Assembly: GCA_002919235.1 (NCBI GenBank)
Contig: PKEX01000009.1
Location: 1 to 64,000 of the forward strand
DNA: 64,000 nt
From: Clostridia bacterium
GTDB taxonomy: Bacteria > Bacillota > Limnochordia > DTU080 > RSA5
Reading direction: 5' to 3'
Shown: positions 19,805 to 29,461 of the stretch, piece by piece
Layout of the letters: each line of letters begins with the position of its first letter
How positions within the stretch are numbered: the first letter of the stretch is position 1
Program-made: the position numbers and the translations under genes
The notes under the pieces: generated by a model
Databases searched by the model: none
What the model saw: the letters and a program-made list of their open reading frames with translations, nothing else
What the model was told of the DNA's origin: nothing

Positions 19805-21979
19805 TTACCGCTCCACGCCGGCCAGCTGGTTCATCTCCCGCTGGGCCATGACCAGCCGGTAGTAGATGCCCTGCTTCGCCAGGAGCTCGTCGTGGGTGCC
19901 CATCTCGGCGATGCGCCCCTGGTCCAGCACCACCAGCCGGTCGGCGTTGCGCAAGGTGGAGAGGCGGTGCGCGATGGCAAAGGTGGTGCGGTTCTTGATG
20001 AGCCGCGCCAGGGCCTGCTGGATCTGGTACTCCGTCTCGGTGTCCATGGACGCGGTGGCTTCGTCGAGGATCAGGATCTTCGGGTCGTGCAGGATGGCCC
20101 TCGCGATGGCGATCCGCTGCCTTTCCCCGCCGGAAAGCCGCTGGCCGCGCTCGCCCACCAGGGTGTCGTAGCCGTCGTTGAAGCGGATGATGAAGTCGTG
20201 GGCGTTGGCGATCTTGGCCGCCCGGATCACTTCTTCAGGGGTCGCGTCCGGCTTGGAGTAGGCGATGTTTTCGTAGATCGTCCCCGAAAAGAGAAACGTC
20301 TCCTGCAGTACCACGCCGATCTGCGAGCGGAAGCTCTCCTGCGCGATGTCCCGCAGGTCGACGCCGTCGATGAGGATCCGCCCTTCCTGCGGGTCGTAGA
20401 AGCGGGCGATCAAGTTGATCAGCGACGACTTGCCCGCACCCGAGTGGCCCACAAGCCCGATGGTCTCGCCCGGCCGCACCGTCAGGTTGATCCCCTTCAA
20501 CACCGGCTCGTGCGGCTTGTAGCCGAAGGTGACGTTCTCGATGACCACTTCGCCCTTGATGGTATGCCGGCGGGCCTTGGGCCGGTCTTTCACCGCGGGC
20601 TCTACGTCCAGCACTTCAAAGATGCGCTCGGCCGCCGTCATGGCCTCGGTGAACCAGCGGGGGAAGAAGCTGATGAACCGGAGCGGCCCATAGAGCATGG
20701 ATGCGTACTGGCTGAACTGGATCAGCTCGCCGAAGCCCATCCGTTCGCCCAGCACCAGGTGGCCGCCGTAGTAGAGCACGAGGAAGTTGCCGAGCCCCAA
20801 GAGGTAGCCCATAAAGGGGAACAGCGTGTTGAAGGTCTTTTCGTTGCGGGAGGTGATCCGGGCGTACTCCCAGGAGATGTCGATGAACCGCCGGGCCTCC
20901 CGCTCCTCCTGCCCGAAGGCCTTCACTACCCGGATCCCGCTCAGCACGTCCTGGAGCAGCGAATAGACCCGGTCTTCCGTGTGCCACTGGGCCGAGTACA
21001 TGCTCCAGATCTTCCTGCGGACGGCGCCCACGAGCACCGTCACGATAGGCGCCGGCACCAGCACCAAGGCCGCGAGCCGCCAGTTGTAGGCGAAGAGGAT
21101 GACAGTGATCCCGAGGAACGTGAGCCCTTCGGTGACGGCCATCGCGACGTGGTGCTGGAAAAAGTGCTGCACCCGGTTGGTGTCGCCGGTCACCCGGTTC
21201 ATCAGGTCGCCGGTCTTTCTCTGGCCGAACTCCAGCAGCGAAAAGGCCTGGAGCTTCTGGTACACCATCCCCCGGAGGTCCTTTGCCAGCCGGCCCGAGA
21301 GCGTCACGCTCACCCGGCCCCGGGCGACGAACAAGAGCTGGAGCAGCAGCTGGGTCCCGCCCAGCAGCGCCACGTACCGGGCGAGCGCCCTCATGTCGCC
21401 CGTGCCGCTTTCAAACACCTCTTCGATCATCAGGCGGGTGATCTGCGGCACGAAGAGGCGCACCCCTGCCAGGGCCAGCAGCAGGGCCACCGAGCCGACT
21501 AAGAGCCAAAGGTGCGGCTTGATAAAACCGAACATCCGGGCCAGCACCCGGAGCTTGTTGAGGCAGTGGGGGCAGACCCGGGACGCCGGGTCGGGGAACG
21601 GCCGGCCGCAGGTGGGACAGACGGCCCGTTCCGGCAGGTCCAGCACCGCCTCTTCGCCTTGGAGCCGCTTGTTGAGATAGCTGGCGGCCGCGGTGTACCG
21701 GGGCAGGTGGCTTGCGGTGAAGCGGGCGAGCAGGCGGTCTTCACCTTCGACCCGCGCTTCCAGGACCCCGCCGCCCACCATCTCGCGCGCTTCAAATTTC
21801 TCCACGGCGGCCAGCGGGATCTCCTCGACCACCCGCCCCTGCTCCAGCACCCGGACGGACGATGCGGTCACCACCACCGCGCCGCCGGCATAGCGGCCGT
21901 CCCGGGAAAGGTCCGTCTCCAGCCGGACCAGCTCGGGTTCGACGATTCGATCTTGCGCCTTTCTTGCCGCGAGGTTCAT
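19805..21979 (-). CDS. ABC exporter (fused permease/ATPase) with N-terminal PH-like region and zinc ribbon; DUF1854-associated
   Basis: 724 aa from ATG at 21979; CPTCGRPFPDPASRVCPHC zinc ribbon, ABC TM domain, GHSGAGKSSLIN, LSGGERQRIAIARAIL. Confidence 0.9.
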   Translation of the reverse strand: MNLAARKAQDRIVEPELVRLETDLSRDGRYAGGAVVVTASSVRVLEQGRVVEEIPLAAVEKFEAREMVGGGVLEARVEGEDRLLARFTASHLPRYTAAASYLNKRLQGEEAVLDLPERAVCPTCGRPFPDPASRVCPHCLNKLRVLARMFGFIKPHLWLLVGSVALLLALAGVRLFVPQITRLMIEEVFESGTGDMRALARYVALLGGTQLLLQLLFVARGRVSVTLSGRLAKDLRGMVYQKLQAFSLLEFGQRKTGDLMNRVTGDTNRVQHFFQHHVAMAVTEGLTFLGITVILFAYNWRLAALVLVPAPIVTVLVGAVRRKIWSMYSAQWHTEDRVYSLLQDVLSGIRVVKAFGQEEREARRFIDISWEYARITSRNEKTFNTLFPFMGYLLGLGNFLVLYYGGHLVLGERMGFGELIQFSQYASMLYGPLRFISFFPRWFTEAMTAAERIFEVLDVEPAVKDRPKARRHTIKGEVVIENVTFGYKPHEPVLKGINLTVRPGETIGLVGHSGAGKSSLINLIARFYDPQEGRILIDGVDLRDIAQESFRSQIGVVLQETFLFSGTIYENIAYSKPDATPEEVIRAAKIANAHDFIIRFNDGYDTLVGERGQRLSGGERQRIAIARAILHDPKILILDEATASMDTETEYQIQQALARLIKNRTTFAIAHRLSTLRNADRLVVLDQGRIAEMGTHDELLAKQGIYYRLVMAQREMNQLAGVER

Positions 21980-21998
21980 GCCCGTCTCCTCGGTTTCG

Positions 21999-22526
21999 TC
22001 AGAACAGATCTTCAAGATACCGGCGGCTCCTCGGGTCGAGCTGCCCGGTGTCGGGGATCTCGTACCGGTTGCCGTCCAGGTCGATGATGAGCACGTGCTC
22101 CGGGGAGAGCCGCACCACGTTGTGCTGGACCTCCCGGACGGTAAACCGGCGGGGGCCCGCGTCGGTCTCCACGGTCCAGTACCAGTAGCCAAACTCTTCT
22201 TTCACGCTCTCGATGCGCCGGATCACCGGCGTGAAGTAGCGCCGCTCCAGCTCCCGCTCGAGCAGCCGGACCGTGGCCTCGTCAAAGGCCCGCAGGTCTT
22301 TGATCATCCCGATCTCGTTGCCGTCCATGTCCCGGACGGAGATGTACTGGTCCGGGTACGAGAAGGGAAACGCCCGGTAGAGCGCCACCCGGGGATACGT
22401 CTCACCCTCTCCGATGGTGAGCCGCACAAACCCGCCCGGCGTCTCGCTGAAGCGGGCCGTGGCCGGATCGAGGTACCGTATGTCGACGTAGTCCGAAAGC
22501 CCGTGGTTCTTGGTTTCGTCCTGCAT
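21999..22526 (-). CDS. DUF1854 domain protein
   Basis: 175 aa; VRLTIGEGETYPRVALYRAFPFSYPDQYISVRDMDGNEIGMIKDL, sits between two ABC exporters as typical for DUF1854. Confidence 0.8.
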   Translation of the reverse strand: MQDETKNHGLSDYVDIRYLDPATARFSETPGGFVRLTIGEGETYPRVALYRAFPFSYPDQYISVRDMDGNEIGMIKDLRAFDEATVRLLERELERRYFTPVIRRIESVKEEFGYWYWTVETDAGPRRFTVREVQHNVVRLSPEHVLIIDLDGNRYEIPDTGQLDPRSRRYLEDLF

Positions 22527-22625
22527 CCTCGCACCGTCCTGGTGTGAATGGTGGCTGGCCGGCCGCGCAAGGGCCCCAAGGCCCGGCGCAGCTGGCCCCG
22601 CTCCGCCCCGCAGACTGCCTCGCGG

Positions 22626-24899
22626 TCACCCCGCGATGCCCCGGATGGCCAGCGCCTCCTTCTGCTTTTCCCGCAGCCGGTAGTAGACGCCCTGCAGCGC
22701 CTCCAGCTCCTCGTGGGTGCCCATCTCCACCACTTCGCCCTTTTCGATCACGATGAGCCGGTCCGCGTCCCGCAGCGTCGAGAGCCGGTGGGCGATGGCG
22801 ATGGTGGTGCGGCCCTGGACGAGCCGCTTCAGAGCCTCCTGGATCTGCCGCTCCGTCTCGGTGTCCAGGGAGGCTGTGGCCTCGTCGAGGATGAGGATCC
22901 GCGGGTTGTGGAGGATCGCCCGGGCGATGGAGATCCGCTGCTTTTCGCCGCCCGAAAGGTCCTGCCCGTGGGCGCCGATCACCGTCTCGTAGCCGTCGGG
23001 CAGCTTGATGATGAAATCGTGCGCGTTGGCCGCCTTGGCGGCCCGGATGATCTCCTCCATCGTCGCGTCGGGCCGGCCGTAGGCGATGTTCTCCGCGATG
23101 GTGCCCCGGAAGAGAAACGTCTCCTGCGGCACGATGCCGATCTGGGCGCGCAGGTCGGCGATGGCCAGGTCCCTCACGTCCACGCCGTCGATCTTCACGG
23201 CGCCTCGCTGCACGTCGTAAAACCGGCAGATGACGTTGGTGATGGTGGACTTGCCGGCGCCCGAATGGCCCACGAGGCCGATCATCTCGCCGGGCTTCAC
23301 GTGAAAGCTCACGTTCTTGAGCACCGGCCGGTTGGGCTCGTACTCAAACGTCACGTCGCTGAGCTCAATCTCGCCCCGCATAGGCCGGAGCCTCACCGGA
23401 TCGGGCCTTTCCGCCACCTGCGGCACCGTGTCCAGGATCTCAAAGATCCGGTGGGCCGAGTTCATGGCCGACGTCCACCAGTCGACGATGTGAGTCATGA
23501 ACTCCAGCGGCCCGTAGAGCATGCCCAGGTAGTAGACGAACGTCATCAGCGTTCCAAAGCTCAGGCTGCCCTCCAGGGCCTGCCAGCCGCCGAAGCTCCA
23601 GACGATGAGGCCGCCCGCCTGCATCAGGAGCCCCACCATGGGAAAGAGCGTCGACGTGTAGTAGCCGGTCTGGAGCGAGACGCCGTAGACGATCTCGTTG
23701 CGCCGGGAGAAGCGCTGGATCTCCTCCCGCTCCTTGCCGAAGGCCTTCACCACCCGGATGCCGGTCAAGGCGTCGTTGATGGTGGCGTTGAGCCCCCGGG
23801 TCGCCCTCCAGCGGCGGGTGAAGAGCCGCCACAGCCGGGGAAACGCCTTCTTGAGCACGAGGACGATGAGCGGCACCGGGATCAGGACCAGGAGCGCCAG
23901 CCGCCAGCTCAAAAGGAGCATCGCGATGATGATCCCGATGATCTGGAGCAGGTTGACGATGAAATACGGCACGCCGTCGTGGAAGAAGTACTGCAGGTGG
24001 CTCGCGTCCGAATGGACCCGGGTCATGAGGCCGCCGGTCTGCTTGTTGGTGAAAAAGCCCATCGAAAGCCGCTGCAGCGCCGCGAAGACCCGCGCCTTCA
24101 CCCCCGCCACCACGTGGGCGGTGACGTGGGCGTTGATCCGGGCGTGCAGGATGCTGACGCCGATGGAGGCCAGCGAAAAGGCGGCCATCACCAGGATCAC
24201 TTCGAGGATCCGGCCCTCGTAGCGGCCTCCCGGTGTGAGCACTTCGTCGAACAGGATGCGGCCGTTGATGTAGGGCGAGATCAGGCTCAGCAAGGAGCCG
24301 ATGATCATCAGCACGATGACCGCGGCCACGTGGGCCTTGTACTCGCCGAAGAAGGAGAGGACGCGCCAGGTGAGGGCCCGCCGGTCCATGCAGTGGGGGC
24401 AGATGGCCCGGTCGGGATTGGGGTAGAGGCGCCCGCAGCGGGGACAGAACGGCTCGGGCCGCCCGTCGGTGTAGTCTTCCTCCCGCACCTCTTCGCCCTT
24501 GCGCACCTTCTCCGCGATCCGGGCGAAAATGCCGAACGCCCGGGCGCGGGAGTTGGTGAACTGGCAGAGCCGCCGGGCCTCGCCCCGGACCGTGGCCACC
24601 AGGAAGCCGTTACCCACCAGGTGCTCGGTGGTCACTTCGTCGACGCCGGCCAGCGGGATGCGCTCGACCTGCTCCTCCCGGGGGCAGGCCTGCGAGCCGC
24701 CCTTCTCGGGCGGCCGGGAACCGGTCCCGGGGCTCCAGACGACAAAGAGGTCGCTCGCGGTCAGCGCGATCCAGACTTCACCGTAGCGGCCGCCCGCATC
24801 AAGATCGCCTGCCACAACAGCGATCAGGTCGCTCTCGTTGGCGCCGGCACGCTGCAGCACGTCGATGATGGATCTAGGAGGTGTATCGAGACCCTTCAT
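22626..24899 (-). CDS. ABC exporter (fused permease/ATPase) with N-terminal zinc ribbon; DUF1854-associated
   Basis: 757 aa; CPRCGRLYPNPDRAICPHC, ABC TM domain, GHSGAGKSTITN, LSGGEKQRISIARAIL. Confidence 0.9.
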   Translation of the reverse strand: MKGLDTPPRSIIDVLQRAGANESDLIAVVAGDLDAGGRYGEVWIALTASDLFVVWSPGTGSRPPEKGGSQACPREEQVERIPLAGVDEVTTEHLVGNGFLVATVRGEARRLCQFTNSRARAFGIFARIAEKVRKGEEVREEDYTDGRPEPFCPRCGRLYPNPDRAICPHCMDRRALTWRVLSFFGEYKAHVAAVIVLMIIGSLLSLISPYINGRILFDEVLTPGGRYEGRILEVILVMAAFSLASIGVSILHARINAHVTAHVVAGVKARVFAALQRLSMGFFTNKQTGGLMTRVHSDASHLQYFFHDGVPYFIVNLLQIIGIIIAMLLLSWRLALLVLIPVPLIVLVLKKAFPRLWRLFTRRWRATRGLNATINDALTGIRVVKAFGKEREEIQRFSRRNEIVYGVSLQTGYYTSTLFPMVGLLMQAGGLIVWSFGGWQALEGSLSFGTLMTFVYYLGMLYGPLEFMTHIVDWWTSAMNSAHRIFEILDTVPQVAERPDPVRLRPMRGEIELSDVTFEYEPNRPVLKNVSFHVKPGEMIGLVGHSGAGKSTITNVICRFYDVQRGAVKIDGVDVRDLAIADLRAQIGIVPQETFLFRGTIAENIAYGRPDATMEEIIRAAKAANAHDFIIKLPDGYETVIGAHGQDLSGGEKQRISIARAILHNPRILILDEATASLDTETERQIQEALKRLVQGRTTIAIAHRLSTLRDADRLIVIEKGEVVEMGTHEELEALQGVYYRLREKQKEALAIRGIAG

Positions 24900-25359
24900 G
24901 GGGGCCAGCAGCCCTTTCCTGATCTGCCGTTGTGCTCAAGCGATCCCTAGGAGATTCCTCGGCCACTCTCCGGCGATCCCTGAGCGACTTTTACACAAAC
25001 CCCTAAGCGATTCCAGCAATGCCTGCCTCTACCTGTGATTTCTTCTCCGGGCTAGCCGGTTTGTCCTGCGCTGGGGCAAGGCGGGTGGGAAAGTGCGCGC
25101 CCAGCCATACCTCCGGCGGCGACGAACATTGCACGTGGGTCCAGCCGCCTCCGGGTGGACGGCCAGTTCCTCACGTGTCAAAGGACACTGACTCGTCCAA
25201 CGCGGATCCGAATGTCTGTTTCATAGCAGAAATCACGTCGCTTCCCTTGTATGCCAAGAAGTGTCAGTTGAGAAGGCTTACAAGTCGAGGTATGGAATAA
25301 ATTCTCAGTGTCGTTCGCTATTTCCGAAACCCGAGGGCCGATCGTCGGAGGGCAGCAAC

Positions 25360-25700
25360 GTGAGACTTAGATATATGGGGCTTTCATTGCACTTCTTGTC
25401 GTCCTCTCAGGGTGTAGCCCCGCCAGCAATTCGGACAGAGCATCTCGAATCGCGACAGTACAGGTTCAGAAGTTCCTCAACGCTTTCAGAACAGGAGATG
25501 TATCGGAAGCCATCCGCGTCGTAGGCCCGGAAGTGGATGTGGAATATGGCGACAAGCATGTCGATCGAATTTTTCCCAGCGAAGGGGCATTATCCCGCGA
25601 GAAGTTCCAGAAGGCTCTTGACTCCGTATTTTACGACAATGACTCCTTTCAAGTGTCCCTATACATTTACACTATCGACAGCACCATTGTCGCGGACTGA
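25360..25700 (+). pseudogene. Frameshifted and probably 3'-truncated lipoprotein gene
   Basis: SD GGAGGG + GTG at 25360 reads VRLRYMG, then a -1 shift at the GGGG run (25377-25380) continues GAFIALLVVLSGCSPASNSDRASRIATVQVQKFLNAFRTGDVSEAIRVVGPEVDVEYGDKHVDRIFPSEGALSREKFQKALDSVFYDNDSFQVSLYIYTIDSTIVAD*; lipobox LSGC. Not in the supplied ORF track. Confidence 0.65.
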
Positions 25701-25770
25701 CGAAGACGGCGGATTCATCGCGGCGGCGCGCGAGGCCACCGGCGGCGAGGGTGTGGACGCCGTGTTGGAC
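25696..25770 (+). pseudogene. Internal fragment of a zinc-type alcohol dehydrogenase/quinone oxidoreductase
   Basis: TDEDGGFIAAAREATGGEGVDAVLDT, typical mid-protein segment (ATGGxGVDxVLD) of this family. Confidence 0.6.
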
Positions 25771-25997
25771 ACTCCCGGGCCCACCGCCTCCACCACGCCG
25801 GAGACGTCGTAGCCGAGCACCACCGGGGCGCTCACCCGCGCGCCCCCGCCGAACTGCCGCAGCTTCGCGTCGACGGGGTTGGTGCCCGCGCAGACCACCC
25901 GTACCAGGAGTTCGCCCGGCCCCGGCTCGGGCCGTTCGATTTCCTTTAGCTCCAGCACATCGGGACCGCCAAAGCGCTCCACCACCACCGCACGCAC
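25770..25997 (-). pseudogene. N-terminal fragment of a zinc-type alcohol dehydrogenase/quinone oxidoreductase
   Basis: VRAVVVERFGGPDVLELKEIERPEPGPGELLVRVVCAGTNPVDAKLRQFGGGARVSAPVVLGYDVSGVVEAVGPGV, then homology stops abruptly; GTG start with GGGAGG SD. Confidence 0.75.
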
Positions 25998-26114
25998 CCG
26001 TGACACCTCCCAACACCAACCGCTCTTAAAACGGATCGCGAGCGCATCTCCAGCCGGCTCGGCTTGCGCAGTCCCTGCCGGTCGCGACACGGTCCCCTGT
26101 GCGCTCTTCTTCCC

Positions 26115-26930
26115 TCACGCCGCGCCGCGCTCCGCCGGCCACCCCAGCGTGCGCACGATGAAGTCGATCGCGTCCTTGACGTGCTCGTCCCAGTACTCCC
26201 ACGTATGGCCGCCGGGGTATTCGGCGTATTCGTGCTCGTAGCCGATGGATTGGAGATGCGCGTGAAAGGCCCGGTTTGAGATGAGGAAGTGATCCTCCGT
26301 CCCGCAGTCGATCCGCAGGGCGGGGCGCTGCTCGGCCGGCAGCCGGCTGGCCTGGACGTACAAGTCGCAGCGGCCACCGCTGGGCTGTTCCAAGAGGGTC
26401 CGGATGAGGCGACGGGCCCGCTCGCCCCGCCGGCCCTCCACCAGCTCTTTGGGCAGATCTTCCGCCGGCTCGCCGGGGTCCACGTGGCCGAAATCCAGCG
26501 CCCCCGACATGCTCACCGCGGCGCCAAACCGTTCGGGATACGAAAACGCCAGGTGCACGGCGCCGTACCCGCCCATGGAAAAGCCGCACACCGCCCGGTA
26601 CCGCCGGTCGGGGATCGTCTGAAAGCGGCTGTCGATGAAATCCACCAGATCTCTTGCGATGGCCGTCGCGGCGGGCGCGCCGTCCGGAGCGTCCACGTAC
26701 ATGCTCTGCCACGGCGTGGTGGGCATCACGACGATGACCGGCAGCGACTGCACGTGCTGCTCGATGCGGGTGCGCCGGATCCAGTCGGTGTGGTCGTCGC
26801 CGATCCCGTGGAGCAGGTAGATCACGGGAAACGGCGGCTTCCACGCCTCGCTGGCCTCGGGCAGGATCATGGTGACCGGTTCCGTTTTTCCCAGGGCAGC
26901 GTTGCGATAATGAAGGGTCACGAGGGCCAA
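26115..26930 (-). CDS. Esterase family protein (esterase D/putative esterase)
   Basis: 271 aa from TTG at 26930 (SD AGGAGG); PFPVIYLLHGIGDDHTDWIRRTRIE, GFSMGGYGAVHLAF, GGHTWEYWDEHV. Confidence 0.85.
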   Translation of the reverse strand: MALVTLHYRNAALGKTEPVTMILPEASEAWKPPFPVIYLLHGIGDDHTDWIRRTRIEQHVQSLPVIVVMPTTPWQSMYVDAPDGAPAATAIARDLVDFIDSRFQTIPDRRYRAVCGFSMGGYGAVHLAFSYPERFGAAVSMSGALDFGHVDPGEPAEDLPKELVEGRRGERARRLIRTLLEQPSGGRCDLYVQASRLPAEQRPALRIDCGTEDHFLISNRAFHAHLQSIGYEHEYAEYPGGHTWEYWDEHVKDAIDFIVRTLGWPAERGAA

Positions 26931-26965
26931 GGCCCGGCCTCCTTTCGCCGCATGAATGTCTTCCG

Positions 26966-27961
26966 TCACTCCCCGCCGGCTCCGGCGGGGCCCAGCGCCT
27001 CCCGGAAAAATGCGATCACCCGGGCATCGTACGCCGCCGGATCGACGCTCCGCGCCCCCACGTGCCGGGTCCCCGGCACCAGCCAAAGCTCCGTGCGGTC
27101 GGGACGCCCGGCCGCGGCCAGGGCCTGGCTTTCGGCGGCCGGAATGACGTCGTCCTGGTCCGTGTGGATCAGGAGGACCGGCTGCTCGAGGCGGGGCATC
27201 CGCGCCACCGGGCTCACGGCGTCCACGTCCAGGCCGATGAGGGGCGGCAGCACCGTCATGATCACCCAGGTAAACGGCACGTCGGGCAGGCCGGTCCAAA
27301 TGGGCATGTTCTGGCGGAGGTACGAACGCAGATCGCTGAACGGGCTGTCCGCGACGACTGCCTCGATGGCCGGCTCGCCCGCCGCCGCCATGATGGCCGT
27401 CACTGCGCCCATGGAAAAGCCGATCACGCCGATTTTCTCCGCCTGCGCGGGCCGCTCCCGCTTCAGCCAGGCCACCGCGCCGTAGATGTCGTTCACTTCG
27501 CGGTAGCCGAGGGTTGTGACCTTCCCTCCCGACTCGCCCGAGTTGCGAAAGTCAAACATCAACACGTTGAACCCGCTCTCTACGAGAGCGCGCGCCAGCT
27601 CCAGCGCGGGCACCGAGGGCTGCAGACGGTTGCTGGTGTAACCGTGCGCCAAGATCACCGTCTGCGACCCGCCCGGGCCTTGGCTTGCCGGCAGCAACCA
27701 GCCGCTCAGCGGCACGCCGTCGCTGCTTTCAAAAGCGACGGTTTCGTAGACCAGTCCCAACTGTCCCGGGTGCCCGTCCACCGGCCGCGGCGCAGGATGC
27801 GAAAGGCTCCATCCCACGTAGACCGAAACGCCCACGACGCCCAGGACCGCAAGCACCAGCAGCGCCGCGACGGTCCACCCCAGCGCTCTGGCCCACCGGC
27901 CTCCGCTTCGCCGCCCGGGCTGCGCCGCGGTGGCGCTCGCGGCCTTCAAGAGCTCCCCCAC
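26966..27961 (-). CDS. Alpha/beta hydrolase with N-terminal membrane anchor
   Basis: 331 aa; TM segment, VILAHGYTSNRLQ, GFSMGAVTAIMAA, LLIHTDQDDVIP. Confidence 0.85.
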   Translation of the reverse strand: MGELLKAASATAAQPGRRSGGRWARALGWTVAALLVLAVLGVVGVSVYVGWSLSHPAPRPVDGHPGQLGLVYETVAFESSDGVPLSGWLLPASQGPGGSQTVILAHGYTSNRLQPSVPALELARALVESGFNVLMFDFRNSGESGGKVTTLGYREVNDIYGAVAWLKRERPAQAEKIGVIGFSMGAVTAIMAAAGEPAIEAVVADSPFSDLRSYLRQNMPIWTGLPDVPFTWVIMTVLPPLIGLDVDAVSPVARMPRLEQPVLLIHTDQDDVIPAAESQALAAAGRPDRTELWLVPGTRHVGARSVDPAAYDARVIAFFREALGPAGAGGE

Positions 27962-28076
27962 GCACGATTCCTCCCGTACCCCTCAAATCTTTATGAATTC
28001 ATGAATTTCATCAACGGCTGCGCCGGCCCTCCAGCCCCTCACTCCCTGCGCGCCGGCGGAGTGCAGCACGCGCGGG

Positions 28077-29333
28077 CTACTTCAATACCAGCCTCACCGC
28101 CCGCTCGTAGAAGAGGTAGTTCCACGCCCAGTTGGCCAGGACAAACAGCCGGTTGCGAAAGCCGATGAGCCGCACCAGGTGCACCACCAGCCAGGCGATC
28201 CAAGCGAGAAATCCCCGCACGCTCCGGCCCCACACCTGGGCGACCCCTTTGTTGCGGCCGATGGTCACCATGGTGCCCAGGTGCTTGTAGCGGAAAGGCT
28301 CCTGCGGCTCCCCGGCGACGGCCCGCAGGATGTTCCGGGCGGCGTGGGCGCCCTGCTGGATCGCAGCCGGCGCCACCTGCGGGATGGGCTGGCCCGCGCC
28401 GTCTTCGAGGTAGGCCATGTCGCCCACCACGTACACCTCGGGGAACTCCTCCAGGTGCAGCTCCGGCGTGACCACCACCCGGCCGCCCCGCCCCTTGGGT
28501 GCGGGAAGCCGCTCGGCCAGCTCGTTGGCCTTCACTCCCGCCGTCCAGATCAAGGTCTCGGCAGCGATGGGCTCGCCTTCCTTGAGCAGCACCTCCCGGT
28601 CGGTGGCCCCGGTCACCATGGTCTCGAGCCGCACGTCGACGCCCTTGGCCTTGAGCACCCGCCGGGTGTATTCGGACAGCGCCGGGTCAAAGCCGGGAAG
28701 GAGCGTGGGCATGGCTTCGATCAAGATGACGCGAGCTTCGTCAAAGGAGATCTCGGGGTAGTCTTTCACCAGCACGGTCCAGATCAACTCGGCCAGAGTG
28801 GCGGCAAACTCGACGCCCGTGGGCCCGCCTCCCACGATGACGAAGGTGAGGAGCGATCGTCTCCGCCCCGGGTCCTCTTCTCTCGCCGCCCGCTCAAACA
28901 GCTCGAGCACCCGGGAGCGAAGGGCCACCGCTTCCGACAGATCCTTCATCGACCACGCCCGCTGGGCTACGGACTCCAGGCCGAAGTAGTTGGTGACGCT
29001 CCCCCCGGCCAGGACGAGGTAATCGTAAGCGATCCGGTCCTCCCGGGTGATGACGCACTTCGCCTCCAGGTCGACGTCGACCACCTCGGCCATGAGAAAG
29101 CGGACGTTGGGCTTGCGGCGCACGATGGACCGCACCGGGTAGGCGATCTGCTCGGCCTCCAGCTCCCCGGCGGCCACCTGGTACAGCAGGGGAACGAAGG
29201 TGTGGTAGTTGTTTCGGTCGAGGAGCAGCACGTCGACGGGCTTGCCTGCGAGCTCCTTCGCCGCCCACAGGCCGCCGAACCCGGCTCCCACGATGACCAC
29301 CCGGGGCCGCCCCTCCCCTGGCGCCTTTCCCAT
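28077..29333 (-). CDS. Type II NADH dehydrogenase / NAD(P)/FAD-dependent oxidoreductase
   Basis: 418 aa from ATG at 29333; VVIVGAGFGGLWAAKEL, FVIVGGGPTGVEFAATLAEL, VYVVGDMA. Confidence 0.92.
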   Translation of the reverse strand: MGKAPGEGRPRVVIVGAGFGGLWAAKELAGKPVDVLLLDRNNYHTFVPLLYQVAAGELEAEQIAYPVRSIVRRKPNVRFLMAEVVDVDLEAKCVITREDRIAYDYLVLAGGSVTNYFGLESVAQRAWSMKDLSEAVALRSRVLELFERAAREEDPGRRRSLLTFVIVGGGPTGVEFAATLAELIWTVLVKDYPEISFDEARVILIEAMPTLLPGFDPALSEYTRRVLKAKGVDVRLETMVTGATDREVLLKEGEPIAAETLIWTAGVKANELAERLPAPKGRGGRVVVTPELHLEEFPEVYVVGDMAYLEDGAGQPIPQVAPAAIQQGAHAARNILRAVAGEPQEPFRYKHLGTMVTIGRNKGVAQVWGRSVRGFLAWIAWLVVHLVRLIGFRNRLFVLANWAWNYLFYERAVRLVLK

Positions 29334-29461
29334 CGGCGATCCCTCCCTGGCATCAGAAAGGCCAAGGGTAACCTTCCTCATGCGCTGTAGGGCTATCCTT
29401 CCCGGCCGGCGGCCGGCTTTCCATCTCCTCGCCCCGGCCGCCCCCGCTAGGCCCGGAACCG

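Noticed and set aside
22548-24950. 800-aa plus-strand ORF
   Set aside because: Antisense to the second zinc-ribbon ABC exporter.
24935-25010. Short GCGATCCCT direct repeats near the start of the ABC cassette
   Set aside because: Only two exact copies and irregular spacing; not a CRISPR or an obvious iteron array.
25019-25300. 93-aa ORF in the scarred segment
   Set aside because: No recognisable motif and no clear SD; cannot be supported as a gene, though it may be a decayed fragment.
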